This document shows, in pieces, positions 25,104 to 33,191 of a DNA stretch of 38,253 nt. Numbering within the stretch: position 1 is the first letter of the stretch; each line of letters opens with the position of its first letter. The notes below the pieces were generated by a model. That model was not told the origin of the DNA, did not search any database, and was given only the letters and a program-made list of their open reading frames with translations. The stretch comes from Rhizobium sp. Root1203 (GTDB lineage: Bacteria > Pseudomonadota > Alphaproteobacteria > Rhizobiales > Rhizobiaceae), in NCBI RefSeq assembly GCF_001424945.1, contig NZ_LMCW01000013.1, positions 72,701-110,953 on the forward strand. The letters are read 5' to 3'. The position numbers and the translations under genes are program-made.

Positions 25104-26033
25104 TCATTCAGCGTTTCCACGAAGATCAGTGATCATGATATTCGCAAGGTCGCGGAACTGCCCGTTCGGATATTTCGCCAGGTAGGCTTCCAGCATATCG
25201 GCATTGTCGGTCTCTCGAACGGTCTCCCAGAATGCGAGTTCAATGTCCGGATCGCGTGCAGCCGTCCCGCCGCTATCGAGCCGCGCATTGGCCAATTCAA
25301 CGAATTGTCCATCGGGGAAACGCTGCAGATAGAGACTGTACTCAGCGGGATCGTCGCTTTCCTGCACTGACTTCCAGAAGACGACCTCGACACCATCACC
25401 CAGGTCATCGCTGTCGCGTTCCTCGGAGGACGACTGCTCGACAAAGGACGATTGCACGGTTCTTTCGACATCGGGTGCTGCCAGATCAATCGCAGGATCA
25501 CCGTCTGGATCGAATATGACACGGAACACGCGAAGGGGCCTCGCTATGTTCTTGATGTTATGCTCGCCCAGATCCTCGAAGGTCGCATCGACCCGATCAC
25601 GAAGGTGATCTCGTACGCCCCTTGTCACACAGATGCCTCCCACGTCCGAAAGTCCCTCCAGACGGGCGGCTATGTTAACGCCATCGCCGAAGATATCTCC
25701 ATTTTTGACCAATACGTCGCCCACGTTTATCCCGATGCGAAAGTTCATTCGCCGGTCCTCAGGAAGCTCCGCATTGGCACGCACCATCGCCTGCTGGATT
25801 GCTACGGCCGAGTTGAAAGCGTGCACGATGGATGGGAATTCGGCCAGCACACTGTCGCCCGCGGTGCCGAATATCTGTCCGTGCGCCTTTTCAATGAGGC
25901 CGTCGATAATCGTGCGATGCGAGGTCAAGGTCGCCAGCGTCTGTTCCTCGTCAATATTCATAAGCCGGGAGTAGCCCTCGACATCGGCGGCGAGAATGGC
26001 AGCTAGCTTTCTTTCCAGTGGTGGGGCTTCCAT
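25104..26033 (-). CDS. Class III nucleotide cyclase with C-terminal repeats
   Basis: A protein of 309 residues from the ATG at 26033 (AGGA upstream; an ATG at 26072 would add 13 residues). The catalytic domain fills residues 5-190: metal-binding Asp17 in AADVEGYS and Asp60 in GTAGDSV, transition-state Asn120 and Arg124 in GDGVNIAARLE. The lysine that adenylyl cyclases carry four residues before the second Asp (K-x-x-G-D) is Gly here. The C-terminal part has two ~37-residue repeats (from ~216, EVVFWKSVQE...; from ~265, ELAFWETVRE...), each ending F-P/Y-P-x-G-Q-F-x-x-L-A-N. These repeats occur in rhizobial signalling proteins and probably mediate protein contacts. Soluble, cytoplasmic. Confidence 0.85.
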   Translation of the reverse strand: MEAPPLERKLAAILAADVEGYSRLMNIDEEQTLATLTSHRTIIDGLIEKAHGQIFGTAGDSVLAEFPSIVHAFNSAVAIQQAMVRANAELPEDRRMNFRIGINVGDVLVKNGDIFGDGVNIAARLEGLSDVGGICVTRGVRDHLRDRVDATFEDLGEHNIKNIARPLRVFRVIFDPDGDPAIDLAAPDVERTVQSSFVEQSSSEERDSDDLGDGVEVVFWKSVQESDDPAEYSLYLQRFPDGQFVELANARLDSGGTAARDPDIELAFWETVRETDNADMLEAYLAKYPNGQFRDLANIMITDLRGNAE

Positions 26034-26174
26034 TCGAGCGATCCTATCCGATGACAGCGCCAATTTTACCATAACCGCCCATCGTGCGCGCCAATGAGCA
26101 GGGGTGAAGCAACCTCAAGAAGCCCGCGTGGCGGCCATGCGGTTGCTCGGGTTCATCGAGGATACTGTCTCCTC

Positions 26175-26417
26175 TCAGGGCACGGACACTGAAAGTGCCT
26201 TTGCGTGGGCCAGCGATGCGGAGCGGGGAGGTTCGCCAATGTGGGCCGGATCGGAAGGCGAAATGGAGCCGGTGATGCCGCGATCGACAGTCTCGCCCCA
26301 CTGCGACCAGGAGAACACTGCGACCCCAAGGACGACGCCAATCGTGACAATCCATGCCCCAACTGACGCCCGTATGGATGCGTCTGTCCAATTGTACCTG
26401 TGGGTTCCAAAGCGCAT
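26175..26417 (-). CDS. Small hypothetical membrane protein
   Basis: The protein has 80 residues, starting MRFGTHRYNWTDASIRASVG. A strong GGAGG ribosome site lies 7 bases before the ATG. One membrane segment is evident (AWIVTIGVVLGVAVFSWSQW), with a basic, aromatic N-terminus inside and a Pro/Ser-rich C-terminal tail of ~35 residues probably in the periplasm. I do not recognise a family. It stands between a frameshifted small gene (upstream) and the cyclase, all on the minus strand; a joint message with the cyclase is possible. Confidence 0.55.
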   Translation of the reverse strand: MRFGTHRYNWTDASIRASVGAWIVTIGVVLGVAVFSWSQWGETVDRGITGSISPSDPAHIGEPPRSASLAHAKALSVSVP

Positions 26418-26430
26418 TGCCTGTCCTCCA

Positions 26431-26648
26431 TCAAGGCCTCAAGGGTGAAGTTTGGCGGCGGTCATCTGTAGACGGCTTGGTTTCTGTCGCAGCCATGAGC
26501 AGATCGAGTTCGACTGAAGACGGGCTAAAGCCCTGGAAAGCTTTTTTGCCGTCTCCTGGGGCGCGCGATACTTGTTTTGGAATTCCTCTAGTGAATACGG
26601 CGCGCCTGGAAGCACGCGGCGTCTCTCGAAAGGTAGATCCATGGTCAT
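26431..26648 (-). pseudogene. Small conserved-type gene split by a one-base frameshift
   Basis: From ATG 26648 the frame reads MTMDLPFERRRVLPGAPYSL, then EEFQNKYRAPQETAKK. It then loses sense, while the -1 frame continues plausibly as AFQGFSPSSVELDLLMAATE to a stop at 26431. The overall length (218 bases) is one base short of a whole number of codons, as expected from a single deletion just after AAAAAAG (plus-strand T-run 26542-26547). The sequence resembles small stress-type rhizobial proteins (DUF3606-like impression, not certain). The break falls on A-AAA-AAG, a classic -1 slippery heptamer, so programmed shifting or an assembly error are alternatives to true inactivation. Confidence 0.45.
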
Positions 26649-27012
26649 GGGGTCATTCGTCCTCGGTTTTCGAATTAATCCGATGCGGGGGGAAAAGTTC
26701 CGCGCAATAGTCATCGGATCGAGGAGAAGGGTTCGTTGGCCACGCCGATAGACCAGAGGAGAAAAGGTGGCATCCTGATCAACATCGATGGGCCAATTGG
26801 AAAGGAGAACTAAAGCTGGAGTGACGGTCGGGCCACGGAACGATCGCTCCGCATTCCGGCATTAAGGTCAGCTGCGAAACGACCAAGGCCGCTTAACGCG
26901 ATGTCTCCACCTCGCCGATACCTTTTTTGGCATCGGGAATGTACACACTGAGGATGTACATTTGGCAATTAATGGAGGTACAGCACATCCACGTACACAC
27001 AAGGATGATGCT
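26649..27012. other. Intergenic stretch upstream of vapBC
   Basis: About 365 bases. A 25-codon frame from TTG 26736 to 26813 (ATPIDQRRKGGILINIDGPI and on to a stop) looks protein-like and is preceded by GAGGAG, but is too short to call; it may be the broken front of a longer gene. The right end holds the VapB operator (26938-26962). Nothing else is recognised. Confidence 0.35.
26938..26962. promoter_or_regulatory. Candidate VapBC autoregulatory operator
   Basis: AATGTACA-CACTGAGGA-TGTACATT is a perfect 8-bp inverted repeat with a 9-base spacer, ending 50 bases before the vapB start. A further GTACA/GTACAC pair lies between it and the gene. VapBC complexes usually repress their own promoter at such sites. 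Confidence 0.6.
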
Positions 27013-27249
27013 ATGCACACCACCAGAGCTTTCAAGAACGGAAATTCCCAAGCCGTGCGTATTCCCGCCGATCTGGCCTTTGACCGGACGGATGTCGATT
27101 TGGAGATCGAGCGCGTCGGCGACGAGCTTCGCATCCGCCCGGTGCATCGTTCCCTAGCCGGCGTTATGGATGTCTTTGCCCGCTTTTCTCCAGATTTCAT
27201 GCGCAATGGAAGAGAGTCTCACGAGCAAGGCGAGCGGGATAAGATCTGA
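27013..27249 (+). CDS. vapB: VapB-type antitoxin
   Basis: A protein of 78 residues from the ATG at 27013, with AAGGA 8 bases upstream. The N-terminus MHTTRAFKNGNSQAVRIPAD is the AbrB/MazE-like swapped-hairpin DNA-binding domain typical of VapB (F-K-N-G-N-S-Q-A-V-R-I-P). The C-terminal half (SLAGVMDVFARFSPDFMRNG) is the part that wraps the toxin. The stop overlaps the toxin start (TGATG). It neutralises VapC and, with it, represses the operon through the repeat upstream. Confidence 0.9.
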   Translation: MHTTRAFKNGNSQAVRIPADLAFDRTDVDLEIERVGDELRIRPVHRSLAGVMDVFARFSPDFMRNGRESHEQGERDKI

Positions 27250-27650
27250 TGGCGCGCTACATGCTCGATACAAACATGTGTATCTACCTGATGAAGAACC
27301 AGCCGGAGCAGGTCGCCCGCCGCTTTGCCAGTTGCTATGTGGGTGACGTGGTGATGTCCGCCATTACCTTCGCGGAACTCGAGTGCGGTGTTTCCGTATC
27401 CGATGATCCGGCGCGAGAGCTTGATAATCTCACAGCACTGGCTGAGTTGATCACAGTAGAACCGTTTGGGATCGCGGCAGCGCGTGCCTATGGTCCGGTT
27501 CGCATCGCGACGAGAGACCGGAAGAAAGATCATCTCGACAAACTGATCGCGTCGCATGCGATCGCCCTGAATACAGTCCTGGTTACCAACAAGACGCGCG
27601 ATTTCCTGGCTTATCCCGGACTGAAGCTCGAAAACTGGCTCGACGCCTGA
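27249..27650 (+). CDS. vapC: VapC-type PIN-domain toxin ribonuclease
   Basis: A protein of 133 residues and normal length. PIN-domain acidic residues are present: Asp7 in YMLDTNMCIY, Glu43 in ITFAELECG, and Asp residues in KKDHLDKLIASHA, with LVTNKTRDFLAYPGL at the end, as in VapC of the FitB/tRNA-fMet-cleaving branch. The protein is a Mg-dependent ribonuclease held inactive by VapB. The operon is intact and probably functional. A hairpin terminator follows at 27784. Confidence 0.92.
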   Translation: MARYMLDTNMCIYLMKNQPEQVARRFASCYVGDVVMSAITFAELECGVSVSDDPARELDNLTALAELITVEPFGIAAARAYGPVRIATRDRKKDHLDKLIASHAIALNTVLVTNKTRDFLAYPGLKLENWLDA

Positions 27651-27783
27651 GAGCCGGAGAACCAGGTCACCCAGTCAAAACATTGTTTCAGATGGCCCAC
27701 GCGGCTAATCAGCGCTGAGGTAATAGATCGGTCAGATCCGCGTCACCACGCCGCTCAACTGCGACGTATATTTCCGGCTCCGA

Positions 27784-27804
27784 GCCGGCGGACATTCCGC
27801 CGGC
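27784..27804. terminator. Hairpin between convergent vapC and AraC genes
   Basis: GCCGGCGGA-CAT-TCCGCCGGC has perfect 9-bp arms and a 3-base loop. It sits between the convergent vapC (plus) and AraC-type (minus) genes and could stop transcription from both sides. Poly-T tracts are weak. Confidence 0.55.
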
Positions 27805-27812
27805 CTTGCATT

Positions 27813-28733
27813 TCAGACCCGGCGCCTGATGCGCGTCTGATAATGTTTCGGCGCGCAGCCCATGGCCCGCTTGAAGGCGGCGCTGAAGGCACTTTCTGAA
27901 TCATAGCCGACGGAGAGGGCGATTTCGGACAATCTTGCGCGATCCACCGAAACAAGTGCGCGGGCGGCAAGCCGCATGCGCCAGCGCAGCAGATAATCGA
28001 GCGGAGGCCAGCCGACGAGCGTCTTGAAACGCAGCGCGAAGGCAGTACGCGACATTCCGGCCTCCTTGCCAAGCATCTCCAGCGTCCAGCGCTTTGCGGG
28101 CTCTGCATGCAGAACTCTAAGTACGCGTCCTATACGCGGATCGTTCAATCCTTTGAGCCAACCAGGGCTCGATCCTCCCTCCCGCGCCATATGAAGGCGC
28201 AGTGCGTTGACGAAGAGAATATGACCCAGGTGCTCCGACACAAGCGAGCTGCCCGGACGCATGTCGCTGAGTTCCTTGGCGAGCTGGTTTAGGGTCCAGC
28301 GCAGGGTCGCCGCTTCGTCGGCTCCGGCTGGGATGTGCATGACCGGCGGCAAAACACCGGTCAGCAGGACCTTATGGCTTTCGTCGAACGTCAGGCGTCC
28401 ACCGACCAGGAATACGTCTTCATGCGGGCCGTAGCGTGCCACGCGCGTTTTCAGGTCGACAAAAACCGTTCGGGCATCCTCGCCCTCCAGGGTGAGATCG
28501 CTTCCGAGCCAATAGGGCTGACCGGTCAGCAGATAGCAGTCGCCTTTTTCAAGGCGAAAGGGATGAGGCTCCCCTGAAACGCGCAGCCAGCCGCCGCCAC
28601 GGGCTACGGCACCGAACTTGATGCCTTCATAGACACGCGGAAAATCTAGCGCCCATTCTCCACCCGAGACGACACCATATGTATCGACGCTTTTTGGCTG
28701 CAGCAGAGCCAAAATATCAGAGAGAGGGTCCAT
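27813..28733 (-). CDS. AraC-type regulator with N-terminal cupin sensor
   Basis: A protein of 306 residues from the ATG at 28733 (MDPLSDILALLQPKSVDTYG); an upstream in-frame start to 28880 runs into the neighbouring gene and is not credible. The N-terminal ~190 residues form a cupin-type sensor domain (FGAVARGGGWLRVSGEPHPF, then RLEKGDCYLLTG). The C-terminal ~100 residues are the AraC double HTH (TLEMLGKEAGMSRTAFALRF; LSEIALSVGYDSESAFSAAF, then KRAMGCAPKHY). It is divergent from the SDR gene at 28831, with a 97-bp shared region; the usual arrangement for this subfamily is control of that oxidoreductase. Confidence 0.9.
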   Translation of the reverse strand: MDPLSDILALLQPKSVDTYGVVSGGEWALDFPRVYEGIKFGAVARGGGWLRVSGEPHPFRLEKGDCYLLTGQPYWLGSDLTLEGEDARTVFVDLKTRVARYGPHEDVFLVGGRLTFDESHKVLLTGVLPPVMHIPAGADEAATLRWTLNQLAKELSDMRPGSSLVSEHLGHILFVNALRLHMAREGGSSPGWLKGLNDPRIGRVLRVLHAEPAKRWTLEMLGKEAGMSRTAFALRFKTLVGWPPLDYLLRWRMRLAARALVSVDRARLSEIALSVGYDSESAFSAAFKRAMGCAPKHYQTRIRRRV

Positions 28734-28774
28734 AATCTGAACGATCCAGCAAGAAATCGGGATTTTCTTACATG

Positions 28775-28791
28775 GATCATCCTGCATGATC
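28775..28791. promoter_or_regulatory. Small inverted repeat in AraC-SDR divergent promoter
   Basis: GATCAT-CCTGC-ATGATC is a perfect 6-bp inverted repeat 40 bases before the SDR start. It is a candidate AraC or promoter element, by position only. Confidence 0.3.
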
Positions 28792-28830
28792 AACCTATAC
28801 CGGCGTTGCATTTGAAGAAGGAGTTTTTCC

Positions 28831-29814
28831 ATGGCGCCAGAACAGAGAGCAATCCATTCCGGATTCGGGCCCGCGACCACCGCAAGCGAGGTGCTCGGTG
28901 GTCAGGAGTTGACCGGCAAAATCGCGATCGTTACCGGTGGCTATTCCGGCATCGGCGTTGAGACGACACGCGCACTTAGCGAGGCTGGGGCCACGGTCAT
29001 CGTCCCCGTCCGCACGCCGGAAAAAGCCAAAGCCAATCTGGCGGGCATCGCGCGCGTTGAATTTGCGCCGCTCGACCTGCTCGATCCCGCGTCGATCGAT
29101 CGCTTTGCATCGGATTTCCTGAAAAGTGGCCGCCCGGTTCATATGCTGATTAACAGCGCCGGCGTCATGGCCTCGCCGCTGGCACGCGACGCCCGTGGAT
29201 ACGAAACACAGTTCTCGGCCAACCATCTCGGGCATTTCCAGCTTGCGACCAAGCTCTGGTCGGCGCTTGCGAAGGCAAACGGGGCGCGCGTCGTTGCGGT
29301 TTCGTCACGCGGTCATCGGTTTTCCGGGGTCGATTTCGACGATCCGAATTTCGAGCGGCGTGACTACGACAAATGGAAGTCCTATGGTCAGTCGAAGACT
29401 GCCAATGCGCTTTTTGCAATCGGCCTCGACAGGCGGGGCGAAAGCTCTGGCATACGCGCTTTCTCCCTGCACCCGGGCGCAATCATCACGGATCTCGTGC
29501 GGCATCTCACTGACGATGATTTCAAAAGCTTCGGCATCGCCCGCCATGCCGATGGCAGCATGGACGTCAGCGAGGAAAGCCAGCGCACGTTCAAGACGGT
29601 GCGGCAGGGAGCTGCCACGTCCATTTGGTGCGCGACGAGCAGTCAGCTCGACGGAATGGGTGGCGTCTATTGCGAGGATTGCGATATCGCCGAGGCCGTT
29701 CCGGAAAGTCACACAGGCCCGACCGGCGTTTCGCCCTGGGCTTGCGATGCTGTCCTCGCCGAGAAGCTGTGGGGGCTCAGCGAAGCGCTAACTGGCTCAA
29801 GGCTTCCGGCGTAA
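28831..29814 (+). CDS. SDR-family oxidoreductase (retinol-dehydrogenase-like)
   Basis: The protein has 327 residues with AAGGAG before the ATG. Motifs: TGGYSGIG for nucleotide binding, VPVRTPEKA after strand 2 (arginine favours NADP), NSAGVM, catalytic Ser in VSSRGHRFSG, and Y-x-x-x-K as YGQSK. The longer size and the D-x-Y-x-x-W-x-x-Y-G-Q-S-K context place it with WWOX/retinol-dehydrogenase-like SDRs, common partners of cupin-AraC regulators. It is the only gene of its unit, ending at a hairpin terminator. Substrate unknown. Confidence 0.9.
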   Translation: MAPEQRAIHSGFGPATTASEVLGGQELTGKIAIVTGGYSGIGVETTRALSEAGATVIVPVRTPEKAKANLAGIARVEFAPLDLLDPASIDRFASDFLKSGRPVHMLINSAGVMASPLARDARGYETQFSANHLGHFQLATKLWSALAKANGARVVAVSSRGHRFSGVDFDDPNFERRDYDKWKSYGQSKTANALFAIGLDRRGESSGIRAFSLHPGAIITDLVRHLTDDDFKSFGIARHADGSMDVSEESQRTFKTVRQGAATSIWCATSSQLDGMGGVYCEDCDIAEAVPESHTGPTGVSPWACDAVLAEKLWGLSEALTGSRLPA

Positions 29815-29827
29815 CATCACCCCTGTG

Positions 29828-29853
29828 GAGCCGGTCGCTTCGACCGGCTCTTC
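29828..29853 (+). terminator. Rho-independent-like hairpin after the SDR gene
   Basis: GAGCCGGTCG-CTT-CGACCGGCTC has perfect 10-bp arms and a short loop, followed by TTC, 14 bases after the SDR stop. The T-run is short. Confidence 0.65.
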
Positions 29854-29948
29854 GATCCGCGTACTAAAACGGATTCAGGCGACGGTACCATCTGTCTATC
29901 GCTCGAATTTGCCCAGCTCAACCATTCAACTGCTGACAGGTTCTGTCA

Positions 29949-30000
29949 TCTGTGACGCGGCTCAAGCACTGGCACGTAGCGCGAGAAGGTGTCGACCACC
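29949..30000 (-). pseudogene. Short IS3-family orfB remnant
   Basis: Reading leftward from about 30000, the frame SVVDTFSRYVPVLEPRHR then stop resembles the DDE-core strand of IS407-group IS3 orfB proteins (V-V-D-T-x-x-R-x-x-P-x-L-E-P-R-F). Only ~17 codons match. It lies in the 329-base gap (29815-30142) between the SDR and transketolase genes, which otherwise holds only the terminator. A small scar of an old insertion. Confidence 0.4.
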
Positions 30001-30142
30001 GAGCTATTGTAGTCGTTGCAAACTGAATCAGACGCGTTGCCTAACGCTGCTTTCTTCACTGCTCGTACGCAAGAATGACTGGCTCGGTGGATAGGTTGCC
30101 CTATGTCCCCATGATCACTCGTATTCATGGCCAGGTGAGATC

Positions 30143-32209
30143 ATGACCGAAGCAATCCCGACAGTTTCCGCACCTAGAGACCAGCACCTGCGAGATCTCG
30201 CCAATTGCATCCGGTTTCTTTCCATGGACGCCGTTCAGAAAGCAAAGAGTGGCCACCCAGGCATGCCGATGGGCATGGCGGACATCGCCGCAGTCTTATT
30301 CTCGGAGTTCATGAGATTTGATGCGGGCGATGCCTATTGGTACGATCGGGACCGTTTCCTGATCTCGAACGGCCACGGATCGATGCTGCTCTACAGCCTG
30401 CTCTATCTGACAGGCTACAAGGACATGACGATCGATGAGATCAAGAACTTTCGTCAGATCGGGTCCAGGACGGCCGGTCATCCGGAATATCACCACGCTA
30501 CTGGTATCGAGACCACGACCGGTCCGCTGGGGCAGGGTATTGCGAACTCTGTCGGTATCGCGCTGGCGGAGCGTATCATGAACGCGAAGTTCGGCGACGA
30601 CCTCTCCAGCCACTACACCTATGTATTTAACGGCGATGGCTGCCTGATGGAGGGCATCAGCCAAGAGGCAATCGCGCTCGCAGGCCACCTGAAACTCGGC
30701 AAACTCATCCTCTTCTGGGATGACAACTCAATCTCTATCGACGGCGCGACGAGCCTGGCGGAGTCCGATGACCATCAAGCACGTTTCCGGTCTGCAAACT
30801 GGCATGTCCAACAGATCGATGGCCACGACACCGATGCCATCCGCGCTGCAATCAACGAGGCGCAGAAGGTCACTGATCGACCATCAATGATCGCTTGCAA
30901 GACGATCATTGGCTTCGGCTTCCCGACGAAGGCGGGAACCCAGAAGGCGCATAGTGATGCGCCGGGCGAAGACGAGATCGCTGGCGCACGAAAGCTTTTA
31001 GATTGGCCTTCCCCACCTTTCGAGATTCCATCTGACATTCTGCGAGCATGGCGGTCGATCGGCGCGAAAGGTCAGAAGGACAGGATGGCATGGGCTCTTC
31101 GCGTGCAGAATGCAAAGGAAGACATCCGCTCCGAATTCGAACGCCGCATGAAGGGTGAGTTGCCGTCCGAGTGGCGCAAGGCGATCGAAGCGGCAAAAAG
31201 CGAGCTTTTGGACGGCGGAAAGGATTTGGCTACCCGCCAGGCTAGCGGCACCGTCCTGAATCACCTTGCAACAGTCCTGCCTGAGTTAATTGGCGGCTCG
31301 GCCGACTTGACGCCCTCAAACAACACCAAGGCGAAGTCGCAGGTCGAAATTGCTCCCGGCAAATACGACGGGTCTTATGTGCACTACGGCGTTCGGGAGC
31401 ATGGAATGGCGGCCGCGATCAACGGGATCGCGTTGCACGGCGGGCTGATCCCGTACGGCGGCACGTTCCTGACCTTCTCGGACTATGCTCGTCCAGCCAT
31501 TCGACTGGCAGCCATGATGGAAATCCGATCGATCTTCGTCATGACCCACGACTCGATCGGTTTGGGCGAGGACGGGCCCACGCACCAGCCCGTCGAGCAT
31601 TTATCTGCACTGCGAGCGATCCCCGGGCTCGCTGTCTATCGGCCAGGAGACCCGATCGAGACAGCTGAATGCTGGGAAGCGATCCTCGACGCGCCACGCC
31701 GCGCGGCCCTCATCGCCCTGTCCAGGCAACCGATGCCGTTGCTTCGCAAGGACCCTGGAAGCGAAAACCTGTGTGCGAAAGGTGGATACGTGCTGCAGGA
31801 AGCCGAAGGTGGCGATCGTCAACTAACGATCATGGCGACCGGCTCGGAACTTCACTTGGCAGTTGAAGCGAGGATCCAGCTGCAGGCGAAAGGTATCGCC
31901 ACGGCCGTTGTGTCGATGCCTTGCCGTCTGTTGTTCGAGGCTCAAACGCCGGAATATAAACATCAGGTCTTGGGACCGGGGACTGCGCGTGTTGCCGTCG
32001 AAGCTGCCGTTCAAGACAGTTGGGATCGATACCTGGGGTTCAACGGGAGGTTTGTTGGGATGCGTAGCTTCGGCGCATCCGGAAAGATCGACGACGTCTA
32101 CAACAAATTCGGGATCACTGTGGATGCGGTGGTAAGGGCGAGCGAGGACGCTGTGGCGGCGGTCGCTGCAGAGACGGGATTCCAGATCGACGCCACTGAT
32201 GTTGAATGA
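30143..32209 (+). CDS. tkt: Transketolase
   Basis: The protein has 688 residues, full length for the family. It transfers two-carbon units between sugar phosphates in the pentose phosphate pathway, using thiamine diphosphate and Mg. Visible hallmarks: SGHPGMPMG (His38 region), HPEYHHATGIETTTGPLGQG, the TPP motif FNGDGCLMEGISQEA, catalytic Glu in VREHGMAAAINGIALHGG, and GLGEDGPTHQPVEHLSALRA. No other pentose-phosphate or Calvin gene adjoins it, and it lies between IS3 fragments, so this looks like an accessory copy. The next non-IS gene is a dehydrogenase on the same strand. Confidence 0.95.
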   Translation: MTEAIPTVSAPRDQHLRDLANCIRFLSMDAVQKAKSGHPGMPMGMADIAAVLFSEFMRFDAGDAYWYDRDRFLISNGHGSMLLYSLLYLTGYKDMTIDEIKNFRQIGSRTAGHPEYHHATGIETTTGPLGQGIANSVGIALAERIMNAKFGDDLSSHYTYVFNGDGCLMEGISQEAIALAGHLKLGKLILFWDDNSISIDGATSLAESDDHQARFRSANWHVQQIDGHDTDAIRAAINEAQKVTDRPSMIACKTIIGFGFPTKAGTQKAHSDAPGEDEIAGARKLLDWPSPPFEIPSDILRAWRSIGAKGQKDRMAWALRVQNAKEDIRSEFERRMKGELPSEWRKAIEAAKSELLDGGKDLATRQASGTVLNHLATVLPELIGGSADLTPSNNTKAKSQVEIAPGKYDGSYVHYGVREHGMAAAINGIALHGGLIPYGGTFLTFSDYARPAIRLAAMMEIRSIFVMTHDSIGLGEDGPTHQPVEHLSALRAIPGLAVYRPGDPIETAECWEAILDAPRRAALIALSRQPMPLLRKDPGSENLCAKGGYVLQEAEGGDRQLTIMATGSELHLAVEARIQLQAKGIATAVVSMPCRLLFEAQTPEYKHQVLGPGTARVAVEAAVQDSWDRYLGFNGRFVGMRSFGASGKIDDVYNKFGITVDAVVRASEDAVAAVAAETGFQIDATDVE

Positions 32210-32316
32210 GATCGCAGAGCGATAGTGATTGAGGACGAACCACCTGTCCACTCGTCGAATGGCGCGGCAAGGCAAGCTAGTATTGTCAGTGCCCCGTTGG
32301 CATTGTTGGGCAAAAT

Positions 32317-32620
32317 CTAAACACCTTTCGGCATCCGGGGGCTATGATCGCGGTGATCGGCGGCTCGCCGCTCCCTGTTAAGAAGGGCAGCAATCCGCCC
32401 ATAGCCATAGGTCGGCCGAGCATCCACGAGTCTGCGAATGGCAGGCAGCAGCTCGGCATCGTCCGCTTTGAGATATGGTCCACGCGGCTTGGGCCTTGCC
32501 TTTGAGACGCTCAGCAAGATTGGAACGTGACACGCCCAGGACGTCTGGCACCGTCTTTATCGGGAACCGTCCTTCGGCAACAAGATCGTTCGCGATATCG
32601 GTTTTTTGAGTGGGCTTTGG
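32317..32620 (-). pseudogene. Broken orfB transposase front of the same IS3 element
   Basis: The orfB start is readable as LVAEGRFPIKTVPDVLGVSR, then SNLAERLKGKAQAAW, in one frame. It jumps to another frame for KARPKPRGPYLKADDAELLP, then AIRRLVDARPTYGYGRIAAL and LNRERRAADH, and stops. The DDE catalytic region is missing. The frameshift and the truncation both show the element is dead. Confidence 0.65.
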
Positions 32621-32945
32621 AAAGGGCTTCGCGGAGAATCTCGTTCTCCAACGTCTTGCGCCCGAGGATGCGCTCAAGCTCGCGCAGGCGATCTTCCAGC
32701 TTCTTCACCTCGGAATTGCCGATTACTGGCTCATCGGAATCCACAGCCACCACACCTCCCTCGCTCAGGAGCCTGCGCCAACGATAAAGAAGATTTGGCG
32801 CAACTCCATGCCGCCGAGCCGCAGAGGAAACGGTCTCCCCTGGGGCAAAGCTTTCCTCGATGATCTGCAGTTTGCGTTCTGGTGTCCTGCGCCTCCGCCG
32901 GACGTCACCGATCATCAGGTCAACCTGTCGAAACTCGTTAGACAT
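32511..32945 (-). CDS. IS3-family orfA transposase subunit
   Basis: An open frame of 144 codons. Residues 1-112 are a standard orfA: RRRRRTPERKLQIIEESFAP, then GETVSSAARRHGVAPNLLYR with its HTH, and the zipper VKKLEDRLRELERILGRKTL, then ENEILREALSKAHSKN. The last ~30 residues overlap the start of orfB in another frame and are atypical, probably from a frameshift near the normal end. It belongs to the IS2/IS1353-like branch by look. Without an intact orfB it is inactive. Confidence 0.75.
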   Translation of the reverse strand: MSNEFRQVDLMIGDVRRRRRTPERKLQIIEESFAPGETVSSAARRHGVAPNLLYRWRRLLSEGGVVAVDSDEPVIGNSEVKKLEDRLRELERILGRKTLENEILREALSKAHSKNRYRERSCCRRTVPDKDGARRPGRVTFQSC

Positions 32946-33191
32946 AAGCCTATCACCCAGCCTGTGCTTGAGCCTTCCTGCTTATGCTGAGTGTCCGGTC
33001 GAAAGTGGGGGCAGTTCAATGAGCAAAAGACGTTCTAGGCGTGGGGCAGATGCGCTTATTGCTGACGAAGGCATATGAGGCTGAAAACCGTCCATGCGAC
33101 ATTCGTCGCCGAATGGTGACTTCGGGTGCGATGCTTGCACCGAGCGCCGCCGCCTCTAGTTCCAGATCGAATGGAATTGGGGAGAGTTGCC

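Larger units (their letters stand above)
32317..33018 (-). mobile_element. Degenerate, truncated IS3-family element
   Basis: In minus orientation the element starts at 33018 with TGAACTGCCCCCACTTTCGA, a typical IS3-type end. It carries orfA (start 32945) and a broken front of orfB, and loses similarity near 32320; no matching opposite end was found. It lies between the transketolase and the dehydrogenase. Confidence 0.7.
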
